This document shows positions 1 through 8,361 of a stretch of 64,000 bases of DNA, piece by piece. The notes under the pieces were generated by a model. It worked only from the letters and a program-made list of their open reading frames with translations. It did not search any database and was not told the origin of the DNA. Where the stretch lies: contig JBAWZA010000003.1 in assembly GCA_037143335.1 (NCBI GenBank), positions 115,679 to 179,678 of the forward strand. Reading direction: 5' to 3'. How positions within the stretch are numbered: position 1 is the stretch's first letter; every line of letters starts with the position of its first letter. Both the position numbers and the translations under genes were made by a program. The DNA is from PALSA-1296 sp037143335 (GTDB taxonomy: Bacteria; Bacteroidota; Ignavibacteria; Palsa-1295).

Positions 1-2337
1 CACTGCGACAGTATAATTTACGTTGTTTTGCGGATTCAAATAAAACGAAGGTGCAATCAGTGCGCTTGAGGAAAGCGATACTAACATTGAGTTGGCGACA
101 TTTCCGATTGTCAAACCAAGTTGCGCCGCACGTTCGCGATCTACATTCAGCCTGAACGTAGGATAATCGAGCACTTGTTTTATTGCAACATCACTGGCGC
201 CGGGAATTGCTTTCATTTTATGGTAGAGCTTCAGAGCAATCTCGTGCCCTTTGACAAGATCAGGATACTGGATCTGAACATCAATCGGCGAAGGCAACCC
301 AAAATTCAGGACCTGACTCATGATATCCGCTGGTTGAAAAAACATGGAAGTACCTGGGAAGTGATCTTGTACTTGTCGGCGAATCTTCTTCATGTATTCC
401 GTCGTCGAGTGGTGTTCGGGCTTCAGAGAAATCAATATCTCGGCATCCATTCCGCCAGCGTTATCGGATGGGACAAATGACAAATTAAAATATGTCGGCA
501 CGCCAATCATATCATTGAGAGTCGCAAGTTCTGACCGCGGAATAATCCTTCGAATGGAATCCTCGACAGCGAGTACTAATTTTTCCGTTTCTTCGAGTCG
601 CGAACCAACAGGCGCACGAAAATGGAGTTTCATCAGCCCTGTGTCAGTCCGTGGAAAGAAATCGGTGCCGACGATATTCAAAAGTAAAATCGAGACGACC
701 AGGACTCCACCAGATATAATCAGAGCAAATGGTCGATGGCGCAAAAATGATTCGAGCAATTTGCCATACACATCTTGCAATTTATCAAATCCGCGCTCTC
801 GTCTGGCATTGAATCGTGTGAAAAAATTATTTTTCTTATTTGTAGTATGATCAAGATGCTCACCTGACATGAGCATTCGTGAAAGTGTCGGTACGAGTGT
901 TCTCGACAAAATATAAGACGCAATCATTGAGATGACAACCGAGAGTGCCATCGGTGTAAAGAGAAACTTCGAAGGACCTGTTAGGAGCACAACTGGAAAG
1001 AAAACAATACAGATCGAAAGCGTAGCCATAATTGCAGGCACCGCGATCTGAGAAGCTCCATCTAAGATTGCAACCGTCAACGGCTTGCCCATATTCCGGT
1101 TTCGATGGATATTCTCTACTTCAACGGTCGCATCATCCACAAGCATGCCGATGGCAAGTGAGAGGCCGCCGAGAGTCATGATATTCAGAGAATTCCCCGT
1201 TAGGTTCAATCCGATAATTCCGCAAAAAATTGCGAGCGGTATCGAAGTGCAGACGATAAGTACGCTCCTCCAACTTCCGAGGAAGAGTAATATCATTAAT
1301 GAGACCAAAATCGCAGCGATCACACCCTCGCGCATGACGCTATCAATAGCGGATTGCACGAAAACAGACTGATCAAAATCAACTTTTAGCTCTAAGCCAT
1401 TCGGAGCCGCTGCCTTGATAGAAGGAAGTGCCTCTTTCACCGCATTAACCACGGCTATCGTTGAGGCATTTGCTTTCTTAATAATCGCGAGGTACGTTGC
1501 ACGTTTGCCATTGACGTGAACGATGTTGACTTGTGTGTTATAACTATCGCTCACTTTACCAATATCACCAATTCGAATGACCGAACCGTTGACAACTTTC
1601 ACTGGTATCGAGTTGAAATCTTCAATCGAAGGCGGACTGGAGTTAATAGAGATGTTATATTCGACTGCTCCTAGACGTGCTGTACCAGCAGGAAGAACCG
1701 TGTTTGAATTACCAAGTGCGGTCACAACATCACTTGCAGAAAGTCCTTTTGACGCCAAACGTTTCGGATCAATGTCAACGGTTATCAATCTTCCTTTTCC
1801 TCCATACGGAGCCGGTGTCGAAAGACCGGGAATCGTGAAGAGACTTATGCGAATAAAATTGATGCCATAATCATAGATTTGCTCCTCACTCATTGTCGGG
1901 CTTGACATGGTCAACTGAGCTACAGGCACGTTGCTTGCATTAAACCTGATAACAGCTGGTGCTCCAATTCCAGGAGGCATAGACTTTAGCACTCCTTGAT
2001 TCACAGCCGCGATCTGTGCCATCGCACTTCCGATGTCTGTTCCCTGCTCAAAATAAATTCTTAGTAATCCGATACTCGGAATTGACGATGACTCGATTTT
2101 TGTGATACCGCTCACGGTTGTGGAGTAGGCACGTTCGGAGAGCAAGACGACCCTGCGCTCCATGTCTTCAGCAGAGAGACCGTTGTAATTCCAAACAACA
2201 GATACAACGGGAATATCAATCGTCGGAAAAATATCCACGAGCATACTCTTGAGTGAGAGGATCCCCATCAAAAGTATGAAAAAACAAAATACTGCCGTAG
2301 TATAAGGGCGACGAAGTGCTAAGCGTACGATCCACAT
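1..2337 (-). CDS. RND efflux transporter permease subunit (partial, C-terminus outside window)
   Basis: Inner-membrane proton-driven RND pump (AcrB/HAE1-type) that would work with a periplasmic adaptor and an outer-membrane channel, neither visible here. The frame is open from ATG at 2337 to the window edge (779 codons); the C-terminal part lies beyond base 1. The N-terminus MWIVRLALRRPYTTAV leads into the first membrane helix. The TM4 signature GGLSLAIGMLVDDATVEVEN is clear, with the proton-relay pair at D401-D402. Large periplasmic loops and hydrophobic helix groups follow the family plan. Drug versus metal specificity cannot be told; the sequence looks closer to HAE1 than to CusA pumps. 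The next gene upstream, a HAD phosphatase, ends 137 bp away on the same strand. Confidence 0.9.
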   Translation of the reverse strand, partial: MWIVRLALRRPYTTAVFCFFILLMGILSLKSMLVDIFPTIDIPVVSVVWNYNGLSAEDMERRVVLLSERAYSTTVSGITKIESSSIPSIGLLRIYFEQGTDIGSAMAQIAAVNQGVLKSMPPGIGAPAVIRFNASNVPVAQLTMSSPTMSEEQIYDYGINFIRISLFTIPGLSTPAPYGGKGRLITVDIDPKRLASKGLSASDVVTALGNSNTVLPAGTARLGAVEYNISINSSPPSIEDFNSIPVKVVNGSVIRIGDIGKVSDSYNTQVNIVHVNGKRATYLAIIKKANASTIAVVNAVKEALPSIKAAAPNGLELKVDFDQSVFVQSAIDSVMREGVIAAILVSLMILLFLGSWRSVLIVCTSIPLAIFCGIIGLNLTGNSLNIMTLGGLSLAIGMLVDDATVEVENIHRNRNMGKPLTVAILDGASQIAVPAIMATLSICIVFFPVVLLTGPSKFLFTPMALSVVISMIASYILSRTLVPTLSRMLMSGEHLDHTTNKKNNFFTRFNARRERGFDKLQDVYGKLLESFLRHRPFALIISGGVLVVSILLLNIVGTDFFPRTDTGLMKLHFRAPVGSRLEETEKLVLAVEDSIRRIIPRSELATLNDMIGVPTYFNLSFVPSDNAGGMDAEILISLKPEHHSTTEYMKKIRRQVQDHFPGTSMFFQPADIMSQVLNFGLPSPIDVQIQYPDLVKGHEIALKLYHKMKAIPGASDVAIKQVLDYPTFRLNVDRERAAQLGLTIGNVANSMLVSLSSSALIAPSFYLNPQNNVNYTVAV

Positions 2338-2474
2338 AGTTGTTGGGGAATGTTATGCTTTAGTAATAACGAAAATCTTTCGGGGGGATGTTCTTGAATG
2401 GCACTCTTATGATGAAAAGAATTACGGCGACAGAAAAGAATAACACCTAATCTAAGAGGAAAAGTCCGTCTGAG

Positions 2475-2993
2475 TTATAGAAAAGGGAGAAGCTCAGCAA
2501 GTGAATAGATGACTTGGGTAGCAGTCGAAGGATTGACTTCGTGTTCATTTATAAGAAAGGCTGTTTTCGTCCCAGCTTGGTTGCCAGCTTGTATATCGGT
2601 AGCTGCATCGCCAATCATCCAAGATGAGGCGAGATCGAGATCGTATTTATCCCTTGCCTCGAAGATCATCTGAGGTGAAGGTTTCCTCCTGGTCGAAGAA
2701 TCGTCAGCGTCTGTGCAATAATATATATCATTAAATGCTACTCCGAAATTATCCGTTAGCGCGGCTTGCATTCTGTTGTGAATCTCTTGTAATTCCTGCT
2801 CACTCATCATACCAATTCCAACTCCACGTTGATTTGTAACAATCATGGCAAGATAGCCTTTCGCTTTCACAGCCTGCAGGAATTCACCCACGCCCTCTCG
2901 GAAGGCGAACTCGCCCCAACTCCGGACGTATCCTCCGAGGATACGCTCGTTAACTACTCCGTCCCGATCAAAAAAAATTGCTTTTGCTTTCAC
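2475..2993 (-). CDS. HAD-IIIA family phosphatase, GmhB/HisB-N-like
   Basis: Predicted small HAD phosphatase of the D,D-heptose 1,7-bisphosphate / histidinol-phosphate phosphatase group. Visible motifs: FFDRDG at residues 7-12 (nucleophile D9, acid D11), TNQRG at 53-57, RKP at 103-105 and GDAATD at 128-133. It has no cap domain, and its 172 residues fit the family. The Cys/His zinc loop of classic GmhB is not recognisable; only C93 is present before the RKP motif, so the substrate is uncertain. It starts with GTG, 2 bp after the stop of the sugar transferase gene, so it is probably co-transcribed with the polysaccharide genes. That context favours a sugar-phosphate (heptose-type) substrate. 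Confidence 0.8.
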   Translation of the reverse strand: MKAKAIFFDRDGVVNERILGGYVRSWGEFAFREGVGEFLQAVKAKGYLAMIVTNQRGVGIGMMSEQELQEIHNRMQAALTDNFGVAFNDIYYCTDADDSSTRRKPSPQMIFEARDKYDLDLASSWMIGDAATDIQAGNQAGTKTAFLINEHEVNPSTATQVIYSLAELLPFL

Positions 2994-2995
2994 AA

Positions 2996-4441
2996 TTAGT
3001 ATGCGTTCTTATCGCCTCTGAACATGGTAATGAGTGTGCGCCAGACGATTGTCACATCAAAAATAAATGACCAATTCTCGATATAATACACATCATACTT
3101 AATTCTGCGCTCCATTTTATCAGGTGTTTCGGTAGCCCCGCGCAAACCGTTTACTTGTGCCCAACCTGTCACACCGGGCTTTACGAAATGGCGAACCATA
3201 TAATTACCAATGATCTTCCGATAATCTTCTGTATGCTTGAGCATGTGCGGACGTGGACCGATGACTGACATATCGCCGCGCAGTACATTCCAAAATTGTG
3301 GCAGCTCATCGAGGTTAGTGCGTCTCAGAATCGAGCCGATCCAAGTTAAGCGCGGATCATTCGGTACAGCTTGGATCGAATCTGCCATTTCACGTGGGAG
3401 GTTGCGCATGGTTCGATATTTATAACAATAGAAGCTAGCACCGTCTTCACCTGTTCGTAGTTGCTTAAAAAAAATCGGTCCACGCGAAGTGAGTTTGATA
3501 AGCAATGCGCTTATGAAGAACACCGGTGGAAAAACAACAAGCAGAATAAAGAGCGAAAAAATAATATCGAAGGTACGCTTCAAAGCTTTGTTCGATGGCA
3601 GATCAAGCGGAGCCTCGCGCATACGCACGAGCGAGAATTCGCCCACTTCTTCGATGATGCGTTTACCCTCGAATGCGGCGTAGTCATTGGGAATGACATT
3701 CACACGGATGCACTTATCTTCGCATTCAGTGACTAATCGTGCGATAGTTTCTTCGGTTGCCTTTGGGAGTGCAATCACCACTTCATCAACTGCTTGCGTT
3801 GCGGTGATTTTTTCAAGGTCACCAAGCTTACCGAGAATCATGGGTCGCACTTTGCTATGGATTCCATTGTCATCCAAGAATCCTAAGACTCGGTAACCGT
3901 AGAGCGGATTATTATTAACTGCTGAGTAAAACCGCTCACCCGTTCGCCCTGCGCCGATGATAAGGATGTCACGAGTTGCTAAGTCGCGGGTGCGCATCAA
4001 GGTTTGAGTCGAACTTGCGATCACACGCAAAATAAAGAGTACCGCCGAAGACGAAAGGAAAAAATAAATGAGAAATCCGCGAGAGAAATAATTGTAACCA
4101 CCTTGTGCGACGATGAAAACCAACACTGCAGTTGCAAGGAAACCAATTACTTTGAAGAGATCGCGAATTCTTCCAGCCGGAGCACCAAACTTATCACCAT
4201 AAAGCCTTGTGATGAGTGCTATCACAATCCAAGCCCCACTGATGTATGCTTCAAGTGGCGCGTAGATATTCGTTGGTGCACCCTCTAATAGATACGGTGA
4301 TTGAAAAAGGAAAACCGAAAATCGAACCAAGAAGGCAAGCTGAAATGAGACGTTCAGAATCAAAACGTCCAAAGCAAGATAGAGCGCCCTCCTTGTGAGA
4401 TTGCGCTGCCTTACCCTCCCACGTGAATCAATATGAGTCAT
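2996..4441 (-). CDS. undecaprenyl-phosphate sugar phosphotransferase (WbaP/EpsL type)
   Basis: Predicted polyisoprenyl-phosphate hexose-1-phosphate transferase, which starts surface glycan assembly at the inner membrane. With the ATG at 4441 it has 481 residues: four or five hydrophobic helices (about 17-145), a nucleotide-binding-like middle with GAGRTGER at 163-170, a further helix near 292-315, and the C-terminal bacterial sugar transferase domain (about 286-475). That domain shows KYRTMR, the catalytic LDELPQ segment (D378-E379) and GDMSVIGPRP. A TTG further upstream (4480) has no ribosome site, so the ATG is preferred; it overlaps the glycosyltransferase gene by 14 bp. It forms an operon with that gene and the downstream HAD phosphatase. 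Confidence 0.92.
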   Translation of the reverse strand: MTHIDSRGRVRQRNLTRRALYLALDVLILNVSFQLAFLVRFSVFLFQSPYLLEGAPTNIYAPLEAYISGAWIVIALITRLYGDKFGAPAGRIRDLFKVIGFLATAVLVFIVAQGGYNYFSRGFLIYFFLSSSAVLFILRVIASSTQTLMRTRDLATRDILIIGAGRTGERFYSAVNNNPLYGYRVLGFLDDNGIHSKVRPMILGKLGDLEKITATQAVDEVVIALPKATEETIARLVTECEDKCIRVNVIPNDYAAFEGKRIIEEVGEFSLVRMREAPLDLPSNKALKRTFDIIFSLFILLVVFPPVFFISALLIKLTSRGPIFFKQLRTGEDGASFYCYKYRTMRNLPREMADSIQAVPNDPRLTWIGSILRRTNLDELPQFWNVLRGDMSVIGPRPHMLKHTEDYRKIIGNYMVRHFVKPGVTGWAQVNGLRGATETPDKMERRIKYDVYYIENWSFIFDVTIVWRTLITMFRGDKNAY

Positions 4442-5792
4442 TCGTTCTGCGTTTCTTTTCTTCAGTGGATGACTTGACAAAATAATCGGGAATGATACCG
4501 CCGATTAATTCATCAAGCACCGCAAAAATGGTATCCCATGTGTATCGCTGCTCAATCAGGTTACGAGCATTCCGAGCAAGTCTGTGCTGCTCAGGAGAAT
4601 CTCCTAAAAGCGATATTGCTGCCTCGGCAAATTCAACGTCCGTATCGCAGACAATAAGGTGTTGGTGATTAATCACTCCATCTACACCTGACGCACCAAT
4701 CTCTGTTGTAATAACAGGAGTGCCAAGTGCCATGCATTCGAGCAATTTATTCTGTATCCCAGCTCCGACCTCCTGTGGATGAATGAAAAGTTTTGCGCTT
4801 TGATAATACGGTATAAGCGCTTCTACGTTTCCGTGTAGCGAAGCCCCCGCTGTCTCGGCTACAAGCTTTGCTAAAGCTGGACTTGGATCTTTTCCAGCGA
4901 TAACTAAATTGGTATCCGGCGAGTGCATGCGAATCATAGGAAAAATTCGCGTCAGAATTCGCTCTGCCATGAGGCGATTGTGATAAATGCCGAGATGACC
5001 CGCAAAAAGAATCGTGTTCGCTTTCTGACCTTCAAAAAATTTATATGTGTCGATATCCACTCCATTCGTAAGAATGTTTGTGCGGAGAGTTGGATCTTCC
5101 TGAAGTATGCGAGCACGGTCGGACTCAGCAACAAAGGTGACGAGGTCAAATTGCGATGCTATCTGCGGTTCATATTTCCGTAACTTGATTGCATCCATCT
5201 TGCGTACAAAATAGTCAGCAGAAAAACTAAATTTCTCCGAACCTCTTTCGTCAGCTAAAAGGCGGGAATCCTCTGCGATGAGTAACTTCGGAGCATCGGT
5301 GAAATTCTTGACATACTCAGCAGTGCGCACGAAAAAACAGACAACCAGATCATATCGCTTCGATGCAAGTGCAAGGTCAACTACCTCTTGCATTTGTGCT
5401 GAGTAGTACCATGCCATTTCGGCGGGAGTTCTTGAAAGCAGCGAAAGGGCCACATTCTTGATGGCAACGTTCTTGCTAAATGGAACGACAGTAACCGTAC
5501 TCGCGAATTTCTTGATGTGCTGTAGGTTCTCATGTGTCGCACTTCCCCACTCATCAAGAGCGATGAGATCAACATCTGAAATGCTTGAGAGATGTCGGAG
5601 TAAATGATAGCTCTTCAACCGATCTCCGCCAGATAACGGATACGGAAAGCGATACGTAAGAAAAAGTATTTTCTTCGGTGAGATAGTATGCGAAGCGAAT
5701 TGGTTCACAGCGCGAAACTGATACGACGTTCGTGGCTCGAATAGGTTCATGTATTCTCGGTGTTGATAAAAGTACATCCCCTGCATTATCAT
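4428..5792 (-). CDS. glycosyltransferase family 4 (group 1)
   Basis: Predicted retaining GT-B glycosyltransferase for exopolysaccharide or LPS synthesis. The acceptor domain opens with KILFLTYRFPYPLSGGDRLK (41-60), which resembles the glycosyltransferases accompanying exosortase/PEP-CTERM loci (TIGR03087-like, from memory). The donor domain has NGVD (243-246), FAGHLG (263-268) and IQNKLLECMALGTPVI (346-361), the usual nucleotide-sugar site. The start is uncertain: ATGs occur at codons 1, 3, 6 and 15, and conservation begins near residue 40. It is the first gene of a three-gene polysaccharide operon with the sugar transferase and HAD phosphatase. No exosortase or PEP-CTERM protein is visible. 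Confidence 0.85.
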   Translation of the reverse strand: MIMQGMYFYQHREYMNLFEPRTSYQFRAVNQFASHTISPKKILFLTYRFPYPLSGGDRLKSYHLLRHLSSISDVDLIALDEWGSATHENLQHIKKFASTVTVVPFSKNVAIKNVALSLLSRTPAEMAWYYSAQMQEVVDLALASKRYDLVVCFFVRTAEYVKNFTDAPKLLIAEDSRLLADERGSEKFSFSADYFVRKMDAIKLRKYEPQIASQFDLVTFVAESDRARILQEDPTLRTNILTNGVDIDTYKFFEGQKANTILFAGHLGIYHNRLMAERILTRIFPMIRMHSPDTNLVIAGKDPSPALAKLVAETAGASLHGNVEALIPYYQSAKLFIHPQEVGAGIQNKLLECMALGTPVITTEIGASGVDGVINHQHLIVCDTDVEFAEAAISLLGDSPEQHRLARNARNLIEQRYTWDTIFAVLDELIGGIIPDYFVKSSTEEKKRRTNDSY

Positions 5793-6020
5793 AAGTACCG
5801 CGAGAATCAGATTCGTTGCGGTCAGGAATTTGTACCTTATCGTACTAAAACGAGTAAGTAAACCGTATCAAGTTGTCGTGTTTCGGTGCGTTCTGTTAGG
5901 TGTGTAAAAACTGATTTTGTAACCCCTTACGGTCTTTCCGCAAAGGCACAACACAAAACCCTCAGTACAAATATACTACATTTTTAAGACCATTCTGAAT
6001 TTTCGAGAAAAATTATTGCC

Positions 6021-7184
6021 TTACTCTTTTATTATCTTCCGAGTTATAACCTCATCTGCCGAAGAAAACCTCGCGAAGTATGTGCCCTGCGGAAGCCTCG
6101 ATAGATCAATCGAAAAATCCGCCGCCTCGAAATTCGCTACCTCGCTGACAGTCTCGCCGAGGATATTTGTGACGGTGACGTGCGTCAGATTTGCAGGAGC
6201 ATTATGTACGATCATGATACCGGTTGTAGGGTTGGGTGAAAAAGAGATTGAGAGACCGCTGATGCCTTGGCGCTTGACGTTCATGGTGATCATGTCCGAG
6301 AGGTTACGTACCCAAAGACCAGATGATGTTCCAGCATAGATTCGTTCGCCAGAAATCGTCATGGCATATACATCTAAAATGCCATGCGTTGATCCATTCG
6401 TATTTGACCAAGATGCTCCACTATCGGAAGAAAAGTAAATCCCATTGGCTCTTGTGCCAGCAAAGATGTAATTTCCACAAACAGTAAATGAGCTGACATC
6501 TCTTGGTAAGCCAGGAGAAGAATGCCTCCAAGAATTTCCGGCATCGTCGGAAATATATACACCAGAGTAGGTGCCAGCAAATAATCGCGAACCCAAGACG
6601 ACAAAAGAATAGATATCTTCTGGGACGTCATACTCAAGCCAGCTACGCCCAGCATCAATCGAATGAAAATTTCCCGCAAACAAATTTGTGCCACAAAAGC
6701 CAAATGCATAAATCATCCACCCCTTGAAAAGGGTTGACCAATGCAATCCTTCGTCGGTTGACATTATGACACTATCATTTACTCCCCCACCCGTCCCAGC
6801 GAACAAGTTGCCATGATCGAATGCTACTGTGCGAAGTGACGTATTAAATCCTGCGCGCATCCACTCCGTCCCGCAATTCGACGAGATGAACAGATCCGAA
6901 CTTGAAGCGGCAAATACAGCATTATCATTTGCTGCAAGCGCCCAAGTTCGTGCACCTTGGATTCCTAACTGTGTAATAGACCAACTTTTTCCGTTGTCCG
7001 AAGACTGGAAAACGTGGCCACTATCGGACCCGACATAGATGTTTCCATTTGTTGAAGCAAGTGAATACACTATCGGTCCATTCGACCGATTAGGCACTAC
7101 ATCAATTCGTACCCACTGTGCTTGAACAGAATTATCTAATAAGCAGAGTCCGCCTAAAATTAAATAGACGATAAAAACTCTCAT
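6021..7184 (-). CDS. secreted Asp-box beta-propeller protein with T9SS sorting domain
   Basis: Predicted cell-surface or secreted beta-propeller. The ATG at 7184 gives MRVFIVYLILGG and a good signal peptide ending near QAQ; an upstream in-frame GTG (7220) would only put a long tail before it. The body carries about six Asp-box (BNR-like) repeats of the form S-x-D-x-G-x-x-W: SSDNGKSW, SSNCGTEW, STDEGLHW, SIDAGRSW, SDDAGNSW and SSDSGASW. These resemble VPS10/Ycf48-like propellers. The last 75 or so residues (SFSPNPTTGIM ... GTYFARF ... RKIIKE) have the pattern of a type A T9SS C-terminal sorting domain. Ligand unknown. It stands alone, with 228 bp before the glycosyltransferase gene. Confidence 0.85.
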   Translation of the reverse strand: MRVFIVYLILGGLCLLDNSVQAQWVRIDVVPNRSNGPIVYSLASTNGNIYVGSDSGHVFQSSDNGKSWSITQLGIQGARTWALAANDNAVFAASSSDLFISSNCGTEWMRAGFNTSLRTVAFDHGNLFAGTGGGVNDSVIMSTDEGLHWSTLFKGWMIYAFGFCGTNLFAGNFHSIDAGRSWLEYDVPEDIYSFVVLGSRLFAGTYSGVYISDDAGNSWRHSSPGLPRDVSSFTVCGNYIFAGTRANGIYFSSDSGASWSNTNGSTHGILDVYAMTISGERIYAGTSSGLWVRNLSDMITMNVKRQGISGLSISFSPNPTTGIMIVHNAPANLTHVTVTNILGETVSEVANFEAADFSIDLSRLPQGTYFARFSSADEVITRKIIKE

Positions 7185-7294
7185 ACCCGTGACAGATATT
7201 TTGTGGCGAGAAATCAACACCCACCGGATAATAATAATTACCGGAAAAAGTTGGCGTTTGTTTTAAATGAGTAGTCGGGAGGAAAGCTTTAAGA

Positions 7295-8236
7295 TCAGAG
7301 TATCGGATTCGCCCCAATAAACCTCTCCGCATCAATTGCTGCAGTGCAGCCTGAGCCAGCGGCAGTAATCGCCTGACGATAGACATGATCTTGGCAATCG
7401 CCACAAGCGAAGACTCCCATTATATTTGTATATGAACTCTTGCCGATTGTTTCGAGATAGCCCGTTTCATTCATGTCGAGTTTGCCCTTGAATAGATCTG
7501 TATTCGGCTGATGACCGATTGCAATAAAGAGTCCGTTCGTCTTGACTTCGTCAACAGTACCTGACTTCAAATTTTTAATCATAGCACCTGTCAGAGTCTT
7601 CCTACCCAAATCATCGGTTGTGCCGAGAACATCAACAACTTGAGAATCTAGCAACCACTTAATTTTTGGATGAGCTTGTGCTCTATCCATCATGATTTTT
7701 GAAGCCCTGAAATGTTCAGAGCGATGAACCACCGTAACAGTTTTGCAGAAATTTGTGAGATATATTGCTTCTTCCATCGCTGTATCTCCGCCTCCAACGA
7801 TAAGCACTTCTTGATTCCGGAAGAAAAATCCATCACACGTAGCGCAGGCACTGACACCATAGCCCATGTAGTTCATCTCCGAATCGATTCCGAGCAACTT
7901 GGCTTTCGCACCTGTTGCAACGATAACGGTTTCAGCTTCGTACGTTTTATCGTAAGCTGTCACCTTGAATGGACGATGAGAGAAATCAACATTCGTGACA
8001 GTCTCGAACCTGCAATCAGCGCCGAAGCGTTGCGCTTGTTTACGAAAGATATTCATCATCTCAGGTCCTTGAATGCCGTGCTCGAACCCAGGATAGTTTT
8101 CAACTTCTGTGGTAATCGTGAGTTGGCCACCTGGTTGCTCGCCCTCAAGGACAAGTGGAGAGAGATTTGCACGCGCTGAGTAGAGTGCTGCCGTAAGCCC
8201 TGCGGGTCCTGATCCGATGATAATTACTTTGTGCAT
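7295..8236 (-). CDS. trxB: thioredoxin-disulfide reductase
   Basis: NADPH-dependent FAD enzyme that reduces thioredoxin; a thioredoxin gene lies at 23.3-23.7 kb. It has the FAD-binding GSGPAG at 8-13, the redox pair CATC at 131-134, the NADPH motif GGGDTA at 148-153 and the C-terminal FAD motif ACGD. Its 313 residues match the low-molecular-weight TrxB family. The start MHKVIIIGSG is unambiguous. Upstream, a palindromic repeat (8316-8348) separates it from queG, so it may have its own promoter. Confidence 0.95.
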   Translation of the reverse strand: MHKVIIIGSGPAGLTAALYSARANLSPLVLEGEQPGGQLTITTEVENYPGFEHGIQGPEMMNIFRKQAQRFGADCRFETVTNVDFSHRPFKVTAYDKTYEAETVIVATGAKAKLLGIDSEMNYMGYGVSACATCDGFFFRNQEVLIVGGGDTAMEEAIYLTNFCKTVTVVHRSEHFRASKIMMDRAQAHPKIKWLLDSQVVDVLGTTDDLGRKTLTGAMIKNLKSGTVDEVKTNGLFIAIGHQPNTDLFKGKLDMNETGYLETIGKSSYTNIMGVFACGDCQDHVYRQAITAAGSGCTAAIDAERFIGANPIL

Positions 8237-8315
8237 TAAATATTTTCTTTTTCTGAGATATTTTTCTAAGTCATCGCGATGAAGTCCAGATGGAGCTACT
8301 CCAGCCAGATATTAG

Positions 8316-8348
8316 ATTGCCACGTCGGGCTAAAGCCCGACTCGCAAT
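8316..8348. repeat. palindromic intergenic repeat (hairpin)
   Basis: Perfect 8-bp stem GTCGGGCT / AGCCCGAC with an AA loop (8324-8341), enclosed by a second pairing ATTGC / GCAAT (8316-8320 with 8344-8348). Read on the minus strand, the flanks GTCATTGCGAG ... GTGGCAATCT resemble a widespread family of short palindromic repeats found in many bacteria; that match is from memory. It lies in the queG-trxB gap and could also weaken read-through downstream of queG, but it has no T-run. Confidence 0.7.
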
Positions 8349-8361
8349 GACGTTAGTTGTT

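Noticed and set aside
392..850. Plus-strand open frame of 152 codons
   Set aside because: Lies wholly inside the RND pump gene on the minus strand, whose transmembrane and periplasmic motifs are clear; the plus frame has no recognised features.
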